Assembly: GCA_029979005.1 (NCBI GenBank)
Contig: JAPOIJ010000004.1
Coordinates: forward strand, 1 to 64,000
Length of the DNA: 64,000 bases
Direction: 5' to 3'
Source: Planctomycetota bacterium
GTDB lineage: Bacteria > Planctomycetota > Planctomycetia > Pirellulales > Pirellulaceae
In this document: positions 9,175-18,375 of the stretch, one piece after another
Position numbering within the stretch: the stretch's first letter is position 1
Layout: every line of letters starts with the position of its first letter
Position numbers and translations under genes: made by a program
The notes under the pieces: generated by a model
The model's input: the letters and a program-made list of their open reading frames with translations, nothing else
What the model was told of the DNA's origin: nothing
Database searches by the model: none

Positions 9175-11004
9175 TTGCGTGAACAAGTCGCAAATGGTCA
9201 CTGGGAAGGGCAACTCTCTGCGTCGGCACTTTCTACCGCGACCGCAATCAGCGCTCTCTCGTTTTATCAATCGTCTGATGCTTTCGAGACTGAATTGGTC
9301 AAACAAATTGATACCCAAGTTGACGCCGGTCTTGCGTGGCTCAAGTTACAACAAAACGAAGATGGTGGCTGGGGGGATACGGGACTTAACTATTCCAATA
9401 TTTCCACCAGCATGCTCGTCGTCGCCGCGCTGCACGCAAGCAATCGAACGGCGGAATTCAAAGATTCAATTAAAAAAGCGGAATCTTACATCGAATCCGA
9501 GGGAGGTATCGAGGGCCTCCGCAGAAGATATGGGAAGGACAAAACATTTGCCGTCCCAATTCTTGCCAACTGTGCGTTGGCGGGACTCGTTCCCTGGAAA
9601 GAAGTCGCAACACTACCGTTTTTTGCCGCTTGTGTTCCCAGACGTTTTTACAGCATGATCCAACTCCCAGTTGTCAGCTATGCTGTACCTGCGTTAGTTG
9701 CGATTGGTCAAGCCAAATTTATTCTTGACCCACCGCGAAATCCAATCTCTCGAACCATCCTGAAATGCTTTGTGAAACCAAGCCTTAAGGTGCTCGAGAA
9801 AATGCTGCCTGCCAGTGGCGGATTTTTAGAAGCGGTGCCTTTGACCAGTTTTGTTTCCATGGCACTGATTAAAACCGATCGGGCGAGCCACGAAGTGGCC
9901 CAAAAAGGAGTTCAGTTTCTTCTGAATTCTTTCCGGTCCGAAGGGGGAAACTTAGGCAGTTGGCCAATCGATACCAATCTAGCAACCTGGAACACAACCC
10001 TCGCGATTAATGCCCTGGCAAACCATCCGGAATCTTTTGCTGAGGTGTACTCAGCCAATCCTCGGCAATGGACTTCCTGTGTTGACTGGGTGCTCAGTTG
10101 CCAAAACCGGGAAACCCACCCGTTTACGGGTGCTGCACCAGGGGGATGGGGCTGGACTGATTTGAGCGGCGCCGTTCCGGACGCCGACGACTCACCGGGA
10201 GCACTCCTCGCCTTAAAAAAGATCAGACTTTTACGTGCAGTTACAGGAAACGATGAAAACTCTCGAGACTCCGAAGTTCAACGAGCGGCCGAGCTCGGAA
10301 TTGATTGGTTAATCAAATTACAAAACACGGATAAAGGCTGGCCAACATTTTGTCGTGGCTGGTTAAAACTTCCTTTTGACCGAAGCGGAACGGACCTCAC
10401 AGCCCACGTCATCCGAAGTTTTGTTGCATGGCGGGATGAAATCAGCGACTCAAAAAGCCGTAAAACCAAGGTTAGCCGTGCGATTGAAACAGGATTTGAC
10501 TACCTAAAACAGCATCAAGAAAAAGATGGAAGCTGGCTACCACTCTGGTTTGGAAATCAGGACATGCCGGAAGACATCAACCCGTTTTACGGAACCGCTA
10601 AAGTCCTTATGGCTTACCGTGATGCAAATCTATTCGATACCAAAGAAGCTCAATTTGGTTTAAGATGGCTGAGAGATAATCAGAATGATGATGGGGGTTG
10701 GGGCGGAGGCCCTTCAATCAGTTGGCAAAACCCAGTTCTGGGCAAGAGCAGCGTTGAAGAAACGGCACTTTGCACAGAAATCATGCTGGATGACCCAAAT
10801 CCGGAATCTCAGAATGCTGCCCAAAATGGCGTTCGCTGGTTACTCGAAGCAACCGAATCAAATTTAATTACCGAAGCGTGGCCAATTGGATTCTACTTTG
10901 CCAAGCTTTGGTATTTTGAAAAACTGTATCCACTTATTTTTGCAACTTCGACCCTTAATCGCGCTTTGCGGTTTCAAGAAGATAACGAGAGTTCAAAAAC
11001 GTAG
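9175..11004 (+). CDS. squalene-hopene cyclase-family triterpene cyclase (true start probably upstream)
   Basis: DxDD-like motif VPDADDSPGALLAL and QW-type repeats (QNEDGGWGDTG, HQEKDGSWLPLWFGNQ, QNDDGGWGGG). TTG start in the ORF call; homologous-looking sequence continues upstream in frame. Confidence 0.88.
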   Translation: MREQVANGHWEGQLSASALSTATAISALSFYQSSDAFETELVKQIDTQVDAGLAWLKLQQNEDGGWGDTGLNYSNISTSMLVVAALHASNRTAEFKDSIKKAESYIESEGGIEGLRRRYGKDKTFAVPILANCALAGLVPWKEVATLPFFAACVPRRFYSMIQLPVVSYAVPALVAIGQAKFILDPPRNPISRTILKCFVKPSLKVLEKMLPASGGFLEAVPLTSFVSMALIKTDRASHEVAQKGVQFLLNSFRSEGGNLGSWPIDTNLATWNTTLAINALANHPESFAEVYSANPRQWTSCVDWVLSCQNRETHPFTGAAPGGWGWTDLSGAVPDADDSPGALLALKKIRLLRAVTGNDENSRDSEVQRAAELGIDWLIKLQNTDKGWPTFCRGWLKLPFDRSGTDLTAHVIRSFVAWRDEISDSKSRKTKVSRAIETGFDYLKQHQEKDGSWLPLWFGNQDMPEDINPFYGTAKVLMAYRDANLFDTKEAQFGLRWLRDNQNDDGGWGGGPSISWQNPVLGKSSVEETALCTEIMLDDPNPESQNAAQNGVRWLLEATESNLITEAWPIGFYFAKLWYFEKLYPLIFATSTLNRALRFQEDNESSKT

Positions 11005-11126
11005 TTTGTACAATACTTATTGTTTAATGACTGAAACGGCGACTACCTATTCGCGAATGAGAATTTGACCAAAGCACATCCCGTCTTAATTTCAATTTGC
11101 GATTTTAATAAGCGTTAGGAATCAAC

Positions 11127-13019
11127 TTGACGACGACCAATATCAACAGCCCCTCTGAAACGGATTCTTCGACTGATCAATCAGTATCCGAGAAACCGGT
11201 TCGGCGCTCGCGCCGGCGAAAAACCGCTCACCTAAAAATGGTCCCTTCTTCAAAGGATCAACGGGAGGCACTCCGCCTTAAATGCCAAGCGGTTGCAGAC
11301 ACGCTCGATCGAAATCTCCCTCCTTCCAAGGATGACCTGGAGGCGTTGTGTCGAAAGCTATTAATTGATGCCGGTGAACCCGAAGGTTACCTTGGCTGGA
11401 TTATGGTTGTTCTTTCTAGCTGTTTCTGGGAAGAACAGATCAAATCCATCCCTCACTCCAGACGCCTTTTCTTATTACCTCACTGCCTCAAACATGCAGA
11501 AGGCTGCCCTGCAGACTACGATGAGTTTGGCCTTGCCTGCAAAACTTGCGGGGCGTGTAGCATCGCTGATTTTCGAGCCTCTGCGGAAGAACTCGGATAC
11601 AAAGTCCTGGTCGCTGAAGGCTCACCGATTGTTCTTAAGATTATCGTTAGCGGGCATGTCGATGCAATCGTAGGTGTTGCCTGCCTCAATGTTCTCGAAA
11701 AAGCAATTGACAAGATCATGCTCGCGGGAATTCCCTGCATGGCCGTTCCTTTGCTCAGCAGTGACTGTCGAAACACCAGTGTCGATGAAGACTGGGTAGA
11801 GCAAATGGTGAGAGTTCCTTTTGAAGAATCGAAACAGGAAACGCGAAGCTACATTCATCTTCTACGCGAATCCTCCAAGCTTTTCGAGCGCGAGCATTTA
11901 GAGCGACTTGTCCCGCGGATTCGGGGTGGAAAGTCACTCGCCGAGGCAAACGGACAAGGCATTGGTGCGCTCGATCCCATCGCCGCAACCGAAGCGATTG
12001 CCTATGATTTCCTGTCCGCAGGTGGAAAACACTCCAGGCCGTTTATCACACTAGCCGTTTACGATGCCGTGAGCGGTGGAGAAGCCACCCTTTCGCATGG
12101 AAACGAAGTCGTGGCGGATTACTCGGATGCCATCCGGCGCACCGCAATGTCGATTGAGACCTTTCACAAAGCCTCTCTGGTCCACGATGACATTGAGGAC
12201 AACGATCAGTTTAGATACGGCGCCGAAACGCTGCATATCAAGTACGGCGTTCCCACTGGAATCAATGTTGGAGATTACCTTGTTGGGATGGGCTATCGTT
12301 TAGTTAGCCGAGACCGACAGGAGCTTGGAGCAGAAACAGCCGCCGACATTCTCGACTACCTCGCCGAATCCCACCAACGTCTCGCCGAGGGACAAGGAGC
12401 CGAACTGATATGGCGGGACAGTAAAAACCGCACACTGAAACCAATTGACGCATTGAAAATTTATGCCTTAAAAACAGCACCTGCATTCGAGGCAGCATTT
12501 TACAGCGGCATTCGCCTAGCCGGTCCGGCCGAAGCGTACCTCAAACCGGTTCGAGCATTCGCGAGAAATCTCGGGGTTGCCTTTCAAATCTTGAACGACT
12601 TGAAAGATTGGGAACAAGACGATGATAACAAGAGGCTTGTCGGTGGTGACCTACTCGGAGGACGCCCCACGGTGCTCCTGGCGCTCGCCCTCGAAAACCT
12701 CAAAGATGACCAACGAGCTGAGTTACTGGATCTTGTAAACGGCCGATCCGATCTTTCTTCAGAGCAAAAGATCTTACGCACCCGGGCGCTTTATTTTGAG
12801 GCGGGGGTATTTAGAAAAGCCTATCAACTGGTCGATAAACACCAGCAGAAAGCCGAGGAAGTCGCCGATGAAATCCAACCGGACGAACTCCGCCGTCTGA
12901 TGTATTACCTCGTCGATACCGTACTCGACCACACGGCGGAGGTAAAACCAACGATCGACATCCAGCACTTGTCCTACAAGGAAGTACTCCCAATTGTCTC
13001 CATTGGCCAATCGTCATAA
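11127..13019 (+). CDS. DUF116-like domain fused to a polyprenyl (isoprenyl) diphosphate synthase
   Basis: N-terminus: LFLLPHCLKHAEGCPADYDEFGLACKTCGACSIADFRASAEELGYKV...VGVACLNVL...GIPCMAVPLLSSDCRNTSVD (DUF116-like). C-terminus: GGKHSRPFI, LVHDDIEDND and LNDLKDWEQDD, polyprenyl synthase Asp-rich motifs. Confidence 0.88.
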   Translation: MTTTNINSPSETDSSTDQSVSEKPVRRSRRRKTAHLKMVPSSKDQREALRLKCQAVADTLDRNLPPSKDDLEALCRKLLIDAGEPEGYLGWIMVVLSSCFWEEQIKSIPHSRRLFLLPHCLKHAEGCPADYDEFGLACKTCGACSIADFRASAEELGYKVLVAEGSPIVLKIIVSGHVDAIVGVACLNVLEKAIDKIMLAGIPCMAVPLLSSDCRNTSVDEDWVEQMVRVPFEESKQETRSYIHLLRESSKLFEREHLERLVPRIRGGKSLAEANGQGIGALDPIAATEAIAYDFLSAGGKHSRPFITLAVYDAVSGGEATLSHGNEVVADYSDAIRRTAMSIETFHKASLVHDDIEDNDQFRYGAETLHIKYGVPTGINVGDYLVGMGYRLVSRDRQELGAETAADILDYLAESHQRLAEGQGAELIWRDSKNRTLKPIDALKIYALKTAPAFEAAFYSGIRLAGPAEAYLKPVRAFARNLGVAFQILNDLKDWEQDDDNKRLVGGDLLGGRPTVLLALALENLKDDQRAELLDLVNGRSDLSSEQKILRTRALYFEAGVFRKAYQLVDKHQQKAEEVADEIQPDELRRLMYYLVDTVLDHTAEVKPTIDIQHLSYKEVLPIVSIGQSS

Positions 13020-13121
13020 TCACACCGGGGTCTTCACCGCTTCACCCACACGCTCCTGATTTTCTTGATTCGCATTTCTTAGACGACACTCTCTCATCCC
13101 GGCAACTCACGATTTTGATCC

Positions 13122-13688
13122 ATGGATAAAACACCACAATCTGCAGATGTCGAACTGGATCAACTGATCAGCTTGTTCTACCAGGATGCAAAGGATCTTG
13201 GTGCATTCCAACAGGTCGAAGCAAATCAACTTTCCACCGTTGGGCGGACCTTACTGGCTCACGACCAGCACATGACAGTCACAGTCGAAAAACGACATCA
13301 GTGCTCGGTTGATGTCGTGGTCATGGAAACCCGCACCGATGAAAATTATTACTCTCGAAAAATACTTCTGACGCGTCAGTCTGATGGCTGTGTGGTTCAA
13401 TTTGGCATCGTGAGAATTAACAAGACTTACCTTACCAAAGAAGTGCAAGACGAAATTGAAAAACTGGAAACGCCACTTGGCCGAATCTTGATCAACCACG
13501 ATGTGCTGCGCACGGTCAAATTGCTGAGCTTACTGGAAATTAAGTGTGGTGAGGAATTGGCCAACATGCTTGGTTTGGAAACCGGATCTTTATGCTACGG
13601 CCGAACAGCTCTTATTTACTGCAACGGGTCTCCAGCCATTGAACTGCTTGAAATTGTCAGCGAGTGCCCTCCCACTCCCTCCCCCTAG
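13122..13688 (+). CDS. chorismate lyase-like (UbiC/UTRA fold) protein
   Basis: LETPLGRILINHDVLRTVKLLSLLEI ... CYGRTALIYCNGSPAIELLEIVSECPP resembles the chorismate lyase fold. Confidence 0.55.
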   Translation: MDKTPQSADVELDQLISLFYQDAKDLGAFQQVEANQLSTVGRTLLAHDQHMTVTVEKRHQCSVDVVVMETRTDENYYSRKILLTRQSDGCVVQFGIVRINKTYLTKEVQDEIEKLETPLGRILINHDVLRTVKLLSLLEIKCGEELANMLGLETGSLCYGRTALIYCNGSPAIELLEIVSECPPTPSP

Positions 13689-13725
13689 GCCCATGACTTA
13701 CTCACTGCCTCTCGCAAGTTGATTT

Positions 13726-14415
13726 ATGAAAATTCTTCTGACCAATGACGACGGGTGGGGATTTGAGGGACTCCTCGCCTTGGAGGAGGCAGCCCAGCAA
13801 TTTGGTGAAATCTGGATCGTGGCGCCGGAAAAACCGATGTCAGGAATCTCTCACCAATTAACGTTTGAACGCCCCATGCGTTTCCAACAAAAACAAGACC
13901 GCTCTTACTCTCTCGATGGAACACCCGCGGACTGCGTTCGTGTTGCGATGACTCAACTCGACATTCAATTCGACTGGGTGTTCTCAGGTGTCAACAAAGG
14001 GGCGAACCTGGGCGCTGACACCTGTGTTTCTGGAACGGTTGCCGCGGCAAGAGAAGCCAGCCTATTCGGCTGTCCTGCGATCGCATTGTCGCAACACCTT
14101 CGAAAATTTAAACAACCATTTGATTGGTCGAAGACCATTCGGATGGCGAACAACATCCTGCCTCAGATAATGGAACAACCCTCTCCGCCACGCCGTTGGA
14201 TAAATGTCAATTTCCCGGACGTCAATCCCGATAACCTTGGATCGGTGAAGCTTGTAGAGACGCGGCTAGACCCGGCTCCTTTGCCAGCCGAGTACACAAA
14301 ACTGGCGGACGGACGGCTACTCTACTGCGGTGTTTACAATGATCGCCCGCGCCAACCCAACCACGACGCTGACGTCTGTTTTTCAGGAAACATCTCGATT
14401 ACGTATCACGATTGA
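13726..14415 (+). CDS. surE: 5'/3'-nucleotidase SurE
   Basis: MKILLTNDDGWGFEGLLALEEA, APEKPMSGISHQLT, DGTPADCVRVA, SGVNKGANLGADTCVSGTVAAAREA. Confidence 0.95.
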   Translation: MKILLTNDDGWGFEGLLALEEAAQQFGEIWIVAPEKPMSGISHQLTFERPMRFQQKQDRSYSLDGTPADCVRVAMTQLDIQFDWVFSGVNKGANLGADTCVSGTVAAAREASLFGCPAIALSQHLRKFKQPFDWSKTIRMANNILPQIMEQPSPPRRWINVNFPDVNPDNLGSVKLVETRLDPAPLPAEYTKLADGRLLYCGVYNDRPRQPNHDADVCFSGNISITYHD

Positions 14416-14603
14416 CGCCAGTCCAAATTGTGTCAAAAAACTTCTTGAAAAACCATCGTTTTCAATCCGAGATTTGAAAACAGACTCCAAACATTCGCTA
14501 ATTTTGGATTCTACATTTTCGGCAAGTTGGGTGCTATTTCCACAAACTATCGTGGTTTAAACTAATCCGATGTGCTGATCCTCCCTTTAAACCGGACACG
14601 ACA

Positions 14604-14834
14604 ATGAGATTAGTAATTATTTTGATGGTGCTAAGTCTGTTGTTTCTTCATCAAGATTTTTGGAACTGGACCCGGGAAGAGCTTACCTTGGGATTCCTGC
14701 CAATAGGCCTCACCTATCACATCGGCATTTCGATAGGCGCAGCGTTCGTGTGGTGGTTTGCATGTACATTCGCGTGGCCGTCTGAACTCGACACCGCGGA
14801 TGATCCAGCCTCTGAATCGGGGGAGCAATCATGA
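14604..14834 (+). CDS. small DUF3311-like membrane protein
   Basis: Two hydrophobic helices; stop overlaps the start of the downstream symporter gene. Confidence 0.65.
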   Translation: MRLVIILMVLSLLFLHQDFWNWTREELTLGFLPIGLTYHIGISIGAAFVWWFACTFAWPSELDTADDPASESGEQS

Positions 14835-16378
14835 GCTATTTACTCGCAATGAATGACGGTCAAATTCGTTTTTCGATTATCTTAGTCTATCTCGGCCTTC
14901 TTCTCGGATTGGGATTTTTCGCGAGCCGACTTTTTCGCGGCACAAAAAACGACTACCTGCTTGCCAGTCACTCCATCGGTCCATTCTTATTATTGATGAG
15001 CATGTTCGGAACCACCATGACCGCCTTTGCATTGGTCGGCTCGTCTGGAGAAGCATTTAAAAAGGGAATTGGCGTATACGGCATGCTCGCATCGAGCAGT
15101 GGCATCATCCACTCCCTTTGCTTTTTTCTTATTGGGGTAAAAATTTACCGCTTCGGTAGGAAACATGGTTATTCAACTCAAATTCAGTTTTTCCGTGATC
15201 GTCTCGAAAGTGATTTGATCGGCCTGATCCTCTTTCCAATACTCGTAGGCCTGATCATCCCCTACCTTCTAATTGGTGTCATGGCAGGTGGTGGCGTGAT
15301 TGCTGTTCTAACTGAAGGTGCGTTTCCCAATCTTGGTCTTTCAGAAAACGGCTCCATCCCATCTCACTACGGTTCGCTTTTGATCTGCGGAGTCGTTTTG
15401 ATTTACGTGTTTTTCGGCGGGATGCGCGGAACTGCCTGGGCAAACGCGTTCCAGACCACGGTTTTCATGGGACTGGGTGTCGTGACCTTTGTGATGCTTG
15501 CCAACCGTTTAGGGGAAGGGCAAACCTTTCTCGAAAGCTTAAAAAATGTCACTGCCAAAGTCCCGCCTTCGAAGCTAACACGCGTGGGAATGAGTCAGAC
15601 ACTTTTTTTGAGCTACATGTGTATCCCTCTTTCAGTTGCCATGTTTCCACATCTGTTTCAACATTGGCTAACGGCCAAGAGCTCTGCAAGTTTCAAAGCG
15701 CCCGTAATCTGCCATCCAATTTTTATCATGATCGTTTGGGTTCCATGTGTGTTGATTGGAGTTTGGGGAACAACGCTTGACCTTCCCGACATCCGACCCA
15801 ACGACGTCCTTCCCTACATGGTAAATAATGAAATCGGAGCCTTCATGGGCGGGTTGCTCTCTGCCGGAATTTTAGCTGCGATTATGTCGTCACTCGACAG
15901 CCAATTCCTATGCATCGGCTCAATTTTCACGAACGACATCGTTCTTCATTATCTCGATGAGTCGAAGATATCTGAAAAACGGCAAGTTTGGATTGCACGA
16001 CTCTTTGTCATTCTCGTTGTGGGAATTACTTATGTACTGAGTCTTCAAGGCTACCGCAGCGTCTTTACGATGGCGGTTTGGTGCTTTAGCGGGTTTGCAG
16101 GACTATTCCCGATTGTCTTTGCCGCGCTTTATTGGAAACGATTCACCGCCGCCGGGGCGCTCTCGGGAACATTAGCGATGGTAGGAAGCTGGATCTACTT
16201 ATTCCAGCAATCCGGTTACGGAGCGAATACCGAATTCGCACTTTACCCTTTTGGCAGTGAGTACCCTCTCATGCCAGTCGTTGCCATTATTCTCAGCTCA
16301 ACCTTAGCCATGGTCGTTACGTCATTTATCACGCCGCCTCCCTCTCAAAAGACACTGGATAAGTTCTTTCGTTCTTAA
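14831..16378 (+). CDS. sodium:solute symporter (SSS) family transporter
   Basis: Multi-spanning; MFGTTMTAFALVGSSGEAFKKGIGVYG and LLSAGILAAIMSSLDSQFLCIGSIFTNDI. Confidence 0.9.
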   Translation: MSYLLAMNDGQIRFSIILVYLGLLLGLGFFASRLFRGTKNDYLLASHSIGPFLLLMSMFGTTMTAFALVGSSGEAFKKGIGVYGMLASSSGIIHSLCFFLIGVKIYRFGRKHGYSTQIQFFRDRLESDLIGLILFPILVGLIIPYLLIGVMAGGGVIAVLTEGAFPNLGLSENGSIPSHYGSLLICGVVLIYVFFGGMRGTAWANAFQTTVFMGLGVVTFVMLANRLGEGQTFLESLKNVTAKVPPSKLTRVGMSQTLFLSYMCIPLSVAMFPHLFQHWLTAKSSASFKAPVICHPIFIMIVWVPCVLIGVWGTTLDLPDIRPNDVLPYMVNNEIGAFMGGLLSAGILAAIMSSLDSQFLCIGSIFTNDIVLHYLDESKISEKRQVWIARLFVILVVGITYVLSLQGYRSVFTMAVWCFSGFAGLFPIVFAALYWKRFTAAGALSGTLAMVGSWIYLFQQSGYGANTEFALYPFGSEYPLMPVVAIILSSTLAMVVTSFITPPPSQKTLDKFFRS

Positions 16379-16425
16379 ACCTGGGTAACGAAAGCCTGAA
16401 ACAACTTGAAAGCCCTCTGTCACCT

Positions 16426-18342
16426 ATGTCATCTCGAAGACGACTTAAATCCATATCTGCTGAACCTGAAAAACACTTTGTTAACATGGCAGAATGGCTC
16501 GCCATGGAATCAACGGCTGAAATCAAGAGAATGGAGGAGCGACGTCGAATTCAAAACACCGGCGACGCGGAAAAATCCGGAGAAACCATCCTCGACGTCG
16601 TTGTCACCGATGAAGCAAGAGGACTTGGTGGGCACCAACTCGTTACCTTTAAGCGACGCAATGAAACGCTACGGATGCCCTGGCACCGACTTCGGGTTGG
16701 CGCCCCGGTGGTAGTGTCACCGTTTCAGCGAGATGGAAAATCAGAAACCGGCGTGGTCAGTCGCAAGCGAAACGACTCAATTCAAATTGCCCTCAATCGA
16801 ATTCCTCGCGGCGAGGTATTCCGCGTTGACCTTACTGCAGACGAAGTAACGCGTCAGCGACAGCTTGCTGCCATTATGACCGCGAAAGATTCACGAGGTC
16901 GCTTGGGGCATCTTCGCTCGATTTTAATGGGAGAGAAACAGCCGCGATTCACAGACAAGCCGCTCGACATTGATTTTAAAAGCGAATTGAACGAATCACA
17001 AAAAGCGGCCGTCAAATTTGCACTGTCCGCCGAAGATCTGGCAATCATTCACGGGCCGCCAGGTACCGGGAAAACAACCACGGTCGCTGAACTTATCCTT
17101 CAAGCTATTCACCGATCAGAAAAAGTGCTGGCCTGTGCACCCAGTAATACTGCCGTCGACAACCTGCTAGACCGACTCGTTCGCGTCGGTGCACGGGTGG
17201 TTAGAATTGGCCACCCCGCACGAATTACAGAGCGTCTTCGCAACTACTCACTTGATGGGCTCGTCGAACAACACGAAAACACCGATGTCATCAAAGATAT
17301 GATTCGTGAAGCGGAAGCACTCTTTCGCCAATCGGAAAAATGGACTCGTGCGAAACCCCAGCGAGGTGCTCGCGAAAGCATGAAACGGGAAGCGAAACGA
17401 TTGATGGCCGACGCCAAACGGCTAGAACGACAAGCGATCAGCTCAATACTTGATCAAGCCGATGTGATTTGTGCCACAACAACGTTCAATCCGGAGACCT
17501 TGGCTGACCGTTGGTTCGAACTCGCTGTGATCGATGAAGCCTGCCAAAGTACCGAACCAGGTTGCTGGGTTCCACTCTTACGATCGGAAAAGGTCGTGTT
17601 TGCTGGTGATCACCAGCAATTACCTCCAACGGTTCTCTCCAGTGAAGCTGCACAGCAGGGTTTCGCGAAAAGCATGATGGAACGGCAAATAGAACTCTAT
17701 GGTGAGAACGTTGCCAAAATGCTGACGGTCCAATACCGGATGCACCATCAGATTATGAATTTTTCGTCATCGCAGTTCTACGACAATGAACTTAAAGCCC
17801 ACCCTTCGGTCGCAGACCACACACTCCATGAAATTGATGGAATTGAACCTTCCAAGCTCCCCGGTCAAATCATGAGCTTCATCGATACTGCAGGTGCAGG
17901 GTGGGATGAAGAATTGGAACCAAATGGGCTGAGTAAAAGAAACCCGAACGAAGCCAAACTAGTTGTCAAAAAAGTCCAGGCATTACTGGATGCCGGCCTG
18001 CCTAAGAAAGACATTGCCGTGATCGCCCCCTATGCCGCACAGGTTCGATTGCTTCGCGATCTATTCGCAGGCGGGGGCCCAGAGGTCGACACCGTCGATG
18101 GGTTTCAGGGCCGGGAAAAAGAAGCCGTCGTTATTTCACTGGTGAGAAGCAATTCGCAAAACGAAATTGGTTTTCTCGCAGATCGCCGGCGGATGAACGT
18201 CGCTTTAACCCGGGCACGTCGAAAACTAATCGTGATCGGCGACAGTTCCACGCTCGGCATTGATGAGTTTTATCGAGAATTCTTCGAGTACATCGAGTCC
18301 ATTTCCGGCTATTTGACAGTGTGGACCGAAAACGAGGACTGA
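16426..18342 (+). CDS. IGHMBP2-like superfamily 1 DNA/RNA helicase
   Basis: Walker A IIHGPPGTGKTTTVAEL, Walker B LAVIDEACQS, GDHQQLPPTV, VDTVDGFQGREKEAVVISLVRSN, RRMNVALTRARRKLIVIGD. Confidence 0.92.
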   Translation: MSSRRRLKSISAEPEKHFVNMAEWLAMESTAEIKRMEERRRIQNTGDAEKSGETILDVVVTDEARGLGGHQLVTFKRRNETLRMPWHRLRVGAPVVVSPFQRDGKSETGVVSRKRNDSIQIALNRIPRGEVFRVDLTADEVTRQRQLAAIMTAKDSRGRLGHLRSILMGEKQPRFTDKPLDIDFKSELNESQKAAVKFALSAEDLAIIHGPPGTGKTTTVAELILQAIHRSEKVLACAPSNTAVDNLLDRLVRVGARVVRIGHPARITERLRNYSLDGLVEQHENTDVIKDMIREAEALFRQSEKWTRAKPQRGARESMKREAKRLMADAKRLERQAISSILDQADVICATTTFNPETLADRWFELAVIDEACQSTEPGCWVPLLRSEKVVFAGDHQQLPPTVLSSEAAQQGFAKSMMERQIELYGENVAKMLTVQYRMHHQIMNFSSSQFYDNELKAHPSVADHTLHEIDGIEPSKLPGQIMSFIDTAGAGWDEELEPNGLSKRNPNEAKLVVKKVQALLDAGLPKKDIAVIAPYAAQVRLLRDLFAGGGPEVDTVDGFQGREKEAVVISLVRSNSQNEIGFLADRRRMNVALTRARRKLIVIGDSSTLGIDEFYREFFEYIESISGYLTVWTENED

Positions 18343-18375
18343 CCAAGGCTTAGCGATTAAAAAGTAACTGTTTGT

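Noticed and set aside
16426-18342. IGHMBP2-like helicase as a defence component
   Set aside because: Isolated gene with no nuclease or other defence partner nearby; this helicase family is common in chromosomes.
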